Assembly (NCBI GenBank): GCA_035937795.1
Contig: DASZHO010000109.1
Location: 33,754 to 97,753 of the forward strand
DNA from: JAMQPK01 sp035937795
GTDB lineage: Bacteria; Acidobacteriota; Vicinamibacteria; Vicinamibacterales; JAMQPK01
Length of the DNA: 64,000 bases
Direction of reading: 5' to 3'
In this document: piece by piece, positions 17,241 through 24,298 of the stretch
Position numbering within the stretch: the first letter of the stretch is position 1
Layout of the letters: every line of letters starts with the position of its first letter
Notes under the pieces: generated by a model
What the model saw: only the letters and a program-made list of their open reading frames with translations
Told to the model about the DNA's origin: nothing
Database searches by the model: none
Program-made: the position numbers and the translations under genes

Positions 17241-18251
17241 ATGACTCGCATCAAGGCCTCCGCGCGGCTGGTATGTGTTGCGGTCGGTACGCTTTCGATG
17301 ATGTCGGCTGCCTGCGATCGGGCGCCCTCGCCTGGCGCTCAACCGGGCGCCCCTGCGACAGCCGGCCCGGCGGCGCTCCCTTCGGCATCCCCTGCGGCGC
17401 GACAGACCGACGGCGCCGCGCCGCCCGCGAACAGCTACGAGGCTGAAATCCGCAAGTGGCAGCAGGAACGCGAGGCGACCCTCAAAAGCGATACGGGCTG
17501 GCTCACCATTGCCGGCTTGTTCTTCCTCAGCCAGCCGCAGACCACGTTCGGGTCCGACCCTGTCAACGACATCGTGCTGCCGGCGGGTGCGCCGGCGCGC
17601 GCGGGCACGTTCGAGTTGCACCGCGGCAAGGTCAGCGTGCAGGCCGCACCCGGCGTGAGTTTCCAACTCGGAGGAAAAGCCCTCACGTCCGGCGAGCTGA
17701 AATCAGATGGGGACGGGCCGCCCGATCGGCTTTCGCTGGGGGACCTGCAGTTGTGGGTTCACATGAGCGGCGACCGTCCGTCGATCAGGCTGCGAGACAA
17801 GAACAGCAAGCTCCGCCGGACATTTGTCGGCACGAGCTGGTTCCCGATCGATACGGCGTACCGCGTTGAGGCCACGTATCAACCGTACGACAAGCCCAGG
17901 ACCGTACAGGTGCCCAACATTCTGGGGGACGTCGACATGATGAACGTGCCAGGGATCGTGTCGTTTACACTGAACGGCCGGCAAATCAAGATGGAACCGG
18001 TCGCCGACCCTGGCGACAAGGAATTCTGGTTCATCCTCCGCGATCTCACGAGCGGCAAGGAGACGTATCCGGCCGCGAGGTTCCTGTACATGCCCGCACC
18101 GGTGAACGGAAAGATGACCGTCGACTTCAACAGGGCCGAGAACCCGCCCTGCGCGTACAACCCGTACGCCACCTGCCCGCTGCCGCTCGAGCAGAATCGA
18201 TTGGCGGTGCGGATCGAGGCGGGAGAGAAGAATTACGCGGGACACCCGTGA
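17241..18251 (+). CDS. DUF1684 domain lipoprotein
   Basis: A 336-residue exported protein. The ATG at 17241 gives a signal with lipobox-like MSAAC, so it is probably a lipoprotein; an in-frame ATG at 17208 is less likely. A low-complexity Ala/Pro/Gly linker (about 30-70) precedes the DUF1684 domain. Features of that domain visible here are IRKWQQEREATLKSDTGWLTIAGLFFL near its start, FGSDPVNDIVLP, RRTFVGTSWFPID, and the C-terminal VDFNRAENPPCAYNPYATCPLP. DUF1684 proteins are common in Acidobacteriota and Bacteroidota; the function is unknown. Confidence 0.85.
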   Translation: MTRIKASARLVCVAVGTLSMMSAACDRAPSPGAQPGAPATAGPAALPSASPAARQTDGAAPPANSYEAEIRKWQQEREATLKSDTGWLTIAGLFFLSQPQTTFGSDPVNDIVLPAGAPARAGTFELHRGKVSVQAAPGVSFQLGGKALTSGELKSDGDGPPDRLSLGDLQLWVHMSGDRPSIRLRDKNSKLRRTFVGTSWFPIDTAYRVEATYQPYDKPRTVQVPNILGDVDMMNVPGIVSFTLNGRQIKMEPVADPGDKEFWFILRDLTSGKETYPAARFLYMPAPVNGKMTVDFNRAENPPCAYNPYATCPLPLEQNRLAVRIEAGEKNYAGHP

Positions 18252-18255
18252 CAAG

Positions 18256-18321
<66 letters not shown>

Positions 18322-18327
18322 CGAAGG

Positions 18328-18855
18328 ATGGATGTTCTTCGCTCGATCGAGTCGGAATTTCGGCGCTACAAGCGGCTTGCCGAAGGCGCCATCGCTCAGC
18401 TCGATGATGGCGATTTGAGCAGGCCTGCGGGCGCCGGCAACTCCATTGCCATTCTCGTGTGGCACATCTCCGGCAATTTGAAGTCCCGCTTCACCGACTT
18501 TCTGACAGCCGACGGGGAAAAACCGTGGCGCGCCCGCGACGAAGAGTTCGTGTCTCGCTCGGTGACCAGAGCGCAGTTGCTCGAGAAGTGGGAAGAAGGC
18601 TGGACGGTGCTTTTCTCCGCGGTCGGAACATTGAACGGCGACGACCTGATGCGGACCGTGACAATCCGGAGCCAGCCGCTGGCCGTTCATGAAGCGCTGG
18701 AGCGATCGCTGTCCCACGCCTCCTACCACGTGGGACAGATTGTCTACATCGCGAAATCGCTGCGCGGCGATCGATGGAAGTACCTGAGCATTCCGCCGGG
18801 AAAATCAGAAGAGTTCAACAAGGCGCTGAAGTCCGGCGGGTCTCGCCAGGTCTAG
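18328..18855 (+). CDS. DinB-like / DUF1572 family protein
   Basis: A 175-residue four-helix-bundle protein of the DinB superfamily (DUF1572 type). Three histidines in the classic arrangement for a metal site are visible: H46 (VWHISGN), H130 and H134 (SHASYHVGQIVYIAK). EFRRYKRLAEGAIAQLDD is the first helix. Members are putative thiol- or metal-dependent transferases, and none of this branch has an established reaction known to me. The ATG at 18328 directly follows the heptamer repeat tract, whose purine-rich end (AAGTTACGAAGG) could serve as ribosome site. It is convergent with the TMEM175 gene. Confidence 0.82.
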   Translation: MDVLRSIESEFRRYKRLAEGAIAQLDDGDLSRPAGAGNSIAILVWHISGNLKSRFTDFLTADGEKPWRARDEEFVSRSVTRAQLLEKWEEGWTVLFSAVGTLNGDDLMRTVTIRSQPLAVHEALERSLSHASYHVGQIVYIAKSLRGDRWKYLSIPPGKSEEFNKALKSGGSRQV

Positions 18856-18860
18856 AGACA

Positions 18861-19445
18861 TCATGTCTGGCTCTCGTGCAGCCGTGACTCGATGCGGCGA
18901 TCCGGCACCAGCCAGATCAACGCAACCAGGGTGTAGAGACCGTCGGCGATCCACGGGCTGACAAACGCCAGCCCTATCGCTGCCGCATAGATGACGATCG
19001 ACGCTTTCCCTTTCACGTCACGCCCCAGCGCGCGCGCGAGCCTGGAGTTGGGCCCCTGTTCCGCCAGCAGCGCCATCGCCAGGATCGTGTAGGCAATCGC
19101 GGCGAGAATCAGCACGCCGCCGTACACCGCTGTCGGCAGCGCCTCGAAGAGATTCCCGCCCATCCAGCCGGTGACGAACGGAATCAGCGACAGCCAGAAC
19201 AGCAGGTGCAGATTTGCCCACAGGATCTTTCCGTTCACCCTGTCGGTGGCCTGTAACATGTGGTGGTGATTGTTCCAGTAGATGCCCAGATAGACGAAGC
19301 TCAGAACATAGGTCAGGAACACGGGCGTCAGCGGGCGCAGCGCTTCCCACGTGCTGCCTGCGGGAATCTTCAGGTCGAGCACCATGATCGTGATCAGAAT
19401 GGCGATGACCCCGTCGCTGAACGCCTCCAATCGCTCCTTCTTCAT
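18861..19445 (-). CDS. TMEM175-family membrane protein (DUF1211)
   Basis: A 194-residue polytopic membrane protein with the TMEM175 signature in its first helix (RLEAFSDGVIAILITIMVLDL), an NHHHM stretch in a later loop, and about six hydrophobic segments. Bacterial members assemble as tetramers and conduct potassium. The FSDGVIAI motif, which lines the pore in studied homologues, is intact. Stop to stop it is five bases from the DinB gene. It is divergent from the MFS transporter gene. Confidence 0.88.
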   Translation of the reverse strand: MKKERLEAFSDGVIAILITIMVLDLKIPAGSTWEALRPLTPVFLTYVLSFVYLGIYWNNHHHMLQATDRVNGKILWANLHLLFWLSLIPFVTGWMGGNLFEALPTAVYGGVLILAAIAYTILAMALLAEQGPNSRLARALGRDVKGKASIVIYAAAIGLAFVSPWIADGLYTLVALIWLVPDRRIESRLHESQT

Positions 19446-19502
19446 CGGTCACATCGTATAACGGTCTCCGGCGCTGCTCGAGACGCGCGCGAGTGATAAC
19501 CG

Positions 19503-19510
19503 TGTAGAAT
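19503..19510 (+). promoter_or_regulatory. Candidate -10 element upstream of MFS gene
   Basis: TGTAGAAT followed by GCG, in the 108-base divergent region between TMEM175 and the MFS transporter, 43 bases before the GTG start. Same string as at 8717. Confidence 0.3.
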
Positions 19511-19553
19511 GCGTGTATTCCAGAAGATCGATCCGGAAGCCTAAGGGGGATTC

Positions 19554-20939
19554 GTGGCGACTGAACGGGAACTCTCTCAACGCGGGCAGGCCGCCGCGCC
19601 TGCGCCGGAGTACGCCCTGGTGAAGGGCGCCACCGTGCTCGACATGAACGCCTATCAGTGGACCGTGCTGTTTGCGGCATGGCTGGGCTGGGGCTTCGAT
19701 ATCTTCGACAGCTTGCTGTTCAATTACGTCGCCCCGAACTGCGTGCCGACGCTGCTGCACCTGCCGCTCGGCTCGGCGCAGGCCGCGGCGGCGACCCTGC
19801 GTTGGACCGGCGGGCTCACATCGATGTTGCTCGTCGGCTGGGCGGTCGGCGGTGTCCTCTTTGGTCGCGTCACGGATCGGATTGGCCGCAGGAAGACCCT
19901 GCTGCTGACGATGACGATGTACGCGTTCGGAACGGCGGCGTGCGCGGCGGCGCCCAACATGACGGTGCTCGTCTTGTGCAGGATCGTCTCGTCGCTCGGG
20001 ATCGGCGGCGAATGGGCGGCCGGCGCCGCCATGGTCGCCGAGGTCGTGCCTGAACGCCGGCGGGTCGAGGCCGGGGCGCTCCTGTATACAGCCGCGCCGC
20101 TGGGCCTGCTCCTCGCCACGTTGATCACCTTCCAGATCCAGGGCGTCTACTTCAAGGGGAGCCCCGAGGTCGCGTGGCGATACGTGTTCCTGTTCGGCCT
20201 CGTTCCGGCGGCGCTCGCCTTCCTTGTCATGATGTTTGTCAAGGAGCCCGAGCGGTGGAAGAGCGCTGCGGCGTCGGCTGTGGCGCCGCGCCTGTCGGAG
20301 CTGTTCACGCCCGCATATCGCGCCATCACGGTGAGCGGCCTGCTGATGGCGACGGTCGCGCTCATCACCTGGTGGAGCTGCAACGCCTTCATCCCCACGA
20401 TCTCCGCAGGCCTGGCGTCCCAGGCCTCCATCGGCTTGACACGTATTCAGGCGACGGCGCTCTCGGAGGGCTGGAAGGCGCAGGGTACGAACCTCTTCAG
20501 TCTTGGAGGGTTGATCGGGACGCTGCTCACGATTCCGTTCGCGAAATTTCTGGGCCGGCGGATGATGTTCAGCGTCTACTTCCTGTTCTCCGGCATCTCG
20601 GTGCTCGCCGCATTTGGCCTCACACTCGAACCGCACACTCGCTTGTACATGTACTTTCCAATCGGGCTGACGACCTTTGGCGTTTTCGGCGCCTTTACGT
20701 ACTACCTGCCCGAGCTGTTTCCAACGCGGCTTCGAGGCACGGGTGCGGGGTTTTGCTACAACTCCGGCAGGTTGATCGCGGCAATCGGGCCGTTTCTTGT
20801 CGGCGCGATTGCGTCGCGCGGCGCGGCGGCTCTCCCCAGTGCGATGCATGCCTTGTTCTTCGTGGGATTCGTCCCGCTGGCCGGACTCCTTGTCATGCCG
20901 TGGGTCCTGGAAACGAAGGACAGGGTCCTCGCGGACTAG
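19554..20939 (+). CDS. MFS transporter (metabolite:H+ symporter type)
   Basis: A 461-residue major facilitator with about 12 membrane helices. The GWGFDIFDSLLFNYV first helix, the loop 2-3 motif GRVTDRIGRRKTLL, the GIGGEWAAGAAMVAEVVPERRR segment in helix 4/5, and the PELFPTRLRGTGAGFCYNSGR motif in the second half fit the metabolite/sugar or aromatic-acid:proton symporter subfamilies. GTG start with GGGGGA upstream. Downstream genes encode a small membrane protein and a mannonate-dehydratase-like enzyme, so a sugar acid is a reasonable guess for the substrate. Confidence 0.85.
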   Translation: MATERELSQRGQAAAPAPEYALVKGATVLDMNAYQWTVLFAAWLGWGFDIFDSLLFNYVAPNCVPTLLHLPLGSAQAAAATLRWTGGLTSMLLVGWAVGGVLFGRVTDRIGRRKTLLLTMTMYAFGTAACAAAPNMTVLVLCRIVSSLGIGGEWAAGAAMVAEVVPERRRVEAGALLYTAAPLGLLLATLITFQIQGVYFKGSPEVAWRYVFLFGLVPAALAFLVMMFVKEPERWKSAAASAVAPRLSELFTPAYRAITVSGLLMATVALITWWSCNAFIPTISAGLASQASIGLTRIQATALSEGWKAQGTNLFSLGGLIGTLLTIPFAKFLGRRMMFSVYFLFSGISVLAAFGLTLEPHTRLYMYFPIGLTTFGVFGAFTYYLPELFPTRLRGTGAGFCYNSGRLIAAIGPFLVGAIASRGAAALPSAMHALFFVGFVPLAGLLVMPWVLETKDRVLAD

Positions 20940-20986
20940 CGAGCGCAAGAAAGGGCTGGAGCGGGTGAGGCGCCCCGCGACGAACA

Positions 20987-21367
20987 ATGCCCGACCCGAA
21001 CGCCGGCGTGATCCAGATTCTGCAGCGAACCGAGCCGTGGGTCCGCCTGGCCAGCGTCGTCGCGTTTCTTCTCGCGGGCCTCATGATGGCGTTTGCCGCC
21101 GAGGCCATTCTCGGCGGATCGTCGCCACGGAGGTTCGAGACGCTTCCGTTTCTGCTGTTGTATCTGGTGGCAGGCGTCGTGTTTCTGGTGCCGGCGTTTC
21201 ATCTCCACAAATACGCCGGACGCATCAGGGCCTTCGTGGCGCAAGGACATCAGGTGCACCTCGAGGCGGCGCTCGAAGCCCAGCGGAAATTCTGGGCGTT
21301 CACGGGCGTGCTCGCGCTCCTCGCGTTCATGGGGCTCGCGTTCGCGGCCGTTCTGGCGGTTATCTAG
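20987..21367 (+). CDS. Small membrane protein (DUF5362-like)
   Basis: A 126-residue protein with three hydrophobic segments (about 22-42, 54-72 and 100-124). Between the second and third is a cytoplasmic amphipathic stretch, FHLHKYAGRIRAFVAQGHQVHLEAALEAQRKFW, quoted here only to show its composition in short: HLHKYAGRIR and LEAALEAQRKFW. This layout matches DUF5362-type proteins, which have no known function. It lies between the MFS gene and the TIM-barrel gene and may be cotranscribed with both. Confidence 0.65.
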   Translation: MPDPNAGVIQILQRTEPWVRLASVVAFLLAGLMMAFAAEAILGGSSPRRFETLPFLLLYLVAGVVFLVPAFHLHKYAGRIRAFVAQGHQVHLEAALEAQRKFWAFTGVLALLAFMGLAFAAVLAVI

Positions 21368-21400
21368 AAATTGTGTAAAAGTTCACTTCAGGAGCCAGCC

Positions 21401-22516
21401 ATGGATCGCCGCGAATTCGTCAAGCTCACTGGAACCGGGATGACCGCCGGTGCCCTCGCCGAGGCCGTCGTATCGGCCCAGGTGGCCCGCACGCCGAACA
21501 CCAGCAGAACGGCGGGTCCGTCGGCCGTGAAATTCAAGGTCGGCACGCAGCACGGCGACTCGGATGCCGTGTTGAAGGCGATGGCCGCCTTCGGCGTGAA
21601 TCACATCTGCAGCAGCATGCCCTCGGCCAGGATGGACGAGAAGTGGTCGGTTGATGCCCTGACGAAGCTGCGCGAGCGCGTGGAGTCCTACGGCATTTCG
21701 CTCGAAATCGTTCCGATCACGATGACCTCGGCGGACATCACGCGCGCCGAGATGCCGGCGATCTATCTGGGTCAGAGTCCGGAACGCGACCGCAACATCG
21801 ACGACGTCTGCCAGCAGATCCGCAACTGCGCGAAGGCGGGCATCTTCCAGGTGAAATATAACTTCACCATCCTCGGGATTCCCCGCTCGGGCACCGCGAA
21901 AGGGCGCGGTCCCTCGCGCTACAGCGAGTTCGTGCTGGCCGACGACAAGAACAAAGACACCCCCACGATCGCCGGCAGGGTTGACGCCGACACCTACTGG
22001 GAGCGCATCACCTATTTCCTCGAGCGCGTCGTCCCGGTGGCGGAGGAGTACAAGGTGAAGATGGGCTGCCATCCGCAGGATCCCGGCGTGCCGGCAGGCT
22101 ACCGCGGCATCGACGCCGTGCTCGCCTCACCGGAAGGGCTGAAGAAGTTCGTTTCGATCAAGGAGAGCCCGTATCATGGATTGAACTTCTGCCAGGGCAC
22201 CGTGTCCGAGCAGCTCGAGAGGCCGGGAGAGCAGATCTACGACGTGATCCGGTATTTCGGATCGCGCAAGAAGATCTTCAACGTGCACTTCCGCAATATC
22301 GAAGGCGGCCGCCTGAATTTCCGCGAAACGTTCATCGACAACGGCAGCGTCGACATGCTGAAGGCCGCGCGCGTCTACAAGGAAGTGGGGTATGACGGCA
22401 CGCTGATGCCCGATCACGTCCCGCACGTCGACGGTGACGACAATCAGTTCCAGGGCTTCGCCTTTGCGCTCGGATACATCAAGGCGTTGATCGCCGCAGT
22501 CTCGGCCGAAGGGTAG
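21401..22516 (+). CDS. Mannonate dehydratase-like TIM-barrel protein with Tat signal
   Basis: A 371-residue protein. The N-terminus MDRREFVKLTGTGMTAG is a twin-arginine-type signal, then a TIM barrel with UxuA/xylose-isomerase-like metal motifs: KMGCHPQDPG, a HGLNFCQGT segment, NVHFRNIEGG and MPDHVPHVDGDD. These histidines and acids would bind the divalent metal that dehydrates a sugar acid such as mannonate to a 2-keto-3-deoxy acid. ATG 21401 has GGAG seven bases upstream; the earlier TTG at 21371 is unlikely. Export of such an enzyme is unusual, as E. coli UxuA is cytoplasmic. It could also be an epimerase or isomerase of the same superfamily. Confidence 0.72.
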   Translation: MDRREFVKLTGTGMTAGALAEAVVSAQVARTPNTSRTAGPSAVKFKVGTQHGDSDAVLKAMAAFGVNHICSSMPSARMDEKWSVDALTKLRERVESYGISLEIVPITMTSADITRAEMPAIYLGQSPERDRNIDDVCQQIRNCAKAGIFQVKYNFTILGIPRSGTAKGRGPSRYSEFVLADDKNKDTPTIAGRVDADTYWERITYFLERVVPVAEEYKVKMGCHPQDPGVPAGYRGIDAVLASPEGLKKFVSIKESPYHGLNFCQGTVSEQLERPGEQIYDVIRYFGSRKKIFNVHFRNIEGGRLNFRETFIDNGSVDMLKAARVYKEVGYDGTLMPDHVPHVDGDDNQFQGFAFALGYIKALIAAVSAEG

Positions 22517-22527
22517 TACTTCAGACA

Positions 22528-24174
22528 TTGCCTACTGACTATCCGCGCATTCCGATCGATCGGTCGCAAGGCCGGTCGATGGTCATTTCCACCCATGGCA
22601 TCGTCTGTTCCGAGCATCCGCTCGCGTCGCAGGCAGGCGCGAGCGTCCTCGCCCGCGGTGGGCACGCGGTCGAAGCCGCGATTGCCGCCAATGCGGTGAT
22701 GGGCGTCGTGGCGCCCATGATGTGCGGCATCGGCGGCGACCTGTTTGCGATCGTGTCCGAGCGGGACGGCACGCTTCGCGGCGTCAATGCCAGCGGCTGG
22801 GCGCCGGAGGGCCTGACCCCCGGCGCGCTCCGATCCAAGGGCTTCACCGCGATGCCGCAAACCGGCCCGCATCCCGTCACCGTGCCCGGCGCGGTGGCAG
22901 GATGGTCTCTGTTGTTCGATCGCTACACCCGCATTTCCTTCTCCGACATCCTGGCGCCGGCAATCGCGCTGGCGGAAGAGGGGTTTCCGGTCGCGGAAAT
23001 TACCGCGGCGGAGTGGGCGAATGCCGAGCCGTTTCTTCGCGAGAATCCGCAGGCCGCCAGGACCTTTCTGAACGGCGGCCGGGTGCCGCGCGTTGGAGAG
23101 GTCTTTCGCAATCCCGATCTCGCCGCCACCTACCGCCAAATCCTGAAGGACGGCACCGAGGATTTTTATCGGGGCGAAATCGCGGCGCGTATCGTGAAAG
23201 GCATCGCGGACGCGGGCGGAGCCATGAGCCCCGAAGATCTGTCGGCGTTCTCCGCGGAATGGGTCGAGCCCATCAAGACCACCTATCGCGGCTGGGATGT
23301 GTTCGAGATTCCGCCGAACGGAGCGGGCATCGCTGCGCTCATGATGCTGAACATCCTCGACGCGTTTCCGCTGAAGGAATACGGGCACAATTCGGTCGAC
23401 GCGCTTCACGTCATGATTGAAGCCAAGAAGCTCGCCTACGCCGACATGATCCGGTATGTCGGCGATCCGAAGCTCTCGGCTGTGCCCACGCCGGCGATGC
23501 TGTCAAGGGAGTACGGTGCGCACCGGGCGAAGTCGATCGATCCGGCGCGCGGAAACCCCGCCGCATCAGCGGGCGCGTTCGCGCACGCCACGCAGGGCGG
23601 CGACACGACCTATCTGTGCGCGGCCGATCGCGACGGCAACATGGTGTCGTTCATCCAGAGCAATTTTGCGGGCTTCGGCTCCGGCGTCGTCGCCGAAGGC
23701 ACCGGCTTTGCGCTGCAGAACCGCGGCGGTCTGTTCACCCTCGACCCGGCCCATCCGAACGTGCTCGCCCCGCGCAAGCGGCCGCTGCACACCATCCTTC
23801 CGGGTTTCATGCGGCGCGACCGGCTGCGGATTGCCTTCGGCATCATGGGCGGCTGGAATCAATCGCAGGCCCACGCCCAGTTCGTGTCGAACGTCGTCGA
23901 CCACGGGATGAACGTCCAGGCCGCGCTCGAAGCGTCGCGCTTCACCAAGGTGACCTTCGAGGGATCCGATGTGCTCGTCGAGGCCCGAATCCCTGAAGTG
24001 GTGCGGGCAGAGCTCGCGCGAAAGGGCCACGAGCTCGTGGTGCAGGGAGATTTTTCCAGCCAGATGGGCGGCGGGCAGGCCGTGCGGCGAGACGATTCAG
24101 CGGGCGTGAATTACGGCGCCTCGGATCCCAGGAAAGACGGAGCGGCGGTGCCGGAACCGATCCAGGTAAAGTAA
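22528..24174 (+). CDS. Gamma-glutamyltransferase-family protein (no signal peptide)
   Basis: A 548-residue Ntn-hydrolase precursor. The nucleophile after autoprocessing should be T360 in GGDTTYLCAAD, where the TT-Y/H pattern marks the small-subunit start; DRDGNMVSFIQSNF and a GGWNQSQAHAQFVSNV segment are small-subunit blocks. The large subunit begins with CSEHPLASQAGASVLARGGHAVEAAIAAN. No signal peptide is present, as in YwrD-type members, so it is likely cytoplasmic and may act on gamma-glutamyl amides or cephalosporin-like substrates. It starts with TTG at 22528, 11 nt after the TIM-barrel gene; ATG 22579 would shorten it by 17 residues. Confidence 0.85.
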   Translation: MPTDYPRIPIDRSQGRSMVISTHGIVCSEHPLASQAGASVLARGGHAVEAAIAANAVMGVVAPMMCGIGGDLFAIVSERDGTLRGVNASGWAPEGLTPGALRSKGFTAMPQTGPHPVTVPGAVAGWSLLFDRYTRISFSDILAPAIALAEEGFPVAEITAAEWANAEPFLRENPQAARTFLNGGRVPRVGEVFRNPDLAATYRQILKDGTEDFYRGEIAARIVKGIADAGGAMSPEDLSAFSAEWVEPIKTTYRGWDVFEIPPNGAGIAALMMLNILDAFPLKEYGHNSVDALHVMIEAKKLAYADMIRYVGDPKLSAVPTPAMLSREYGAHRAKSIDPARGNPAASAGAFAHATQGGDTTYLCAADRDGNMVSFIQSNFAGFGSGVVAEGTGFALQNRGGLFTLDPAHPNVLAPRKRPLHTILPGFMRRDRLRIAFGIMGGWNQSQAHAQFVSNVVDHGMNVQAALEASRFTKVTFEGSDVLVEARIPEVVRAELARKGHELVVQGDFSSQMGGGQAVRRDDSAGVNYGASDPRKDGAAVPEPIQVK

Positions 24175-24235
24175 GAAGCAAGAAGTAGGAAGTAGGAAGT
24201 AAGTTTTCCACGTCACTTCCTACTTCAAGAGATCG
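24171..24235. repeat. Heptamer repeats forming a hairpin between convergent genes
   Basis: Purine-rich 7-base units (gtaagaa, gcaagaa, gtaggaa twice, gtaagtt) follow the gamma-glutamyltransferase stop. AAGTAGGAAGT at 24190-24200 pairs with ACTTCCTACTT at 24215-24225 (11 bp, 14-base loop containing TTTT), and a second pyrimidine tract follows at 24236-24247. It may terminate transcription from both sides. Confidence 0.7.
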
Positions 24236-24298
24236 CACTTCTTACTTGCGCCCTTGCGCCGGCGCCCTGCCTGCGCCAGCCCTGCCGGCGCCCCCGCC

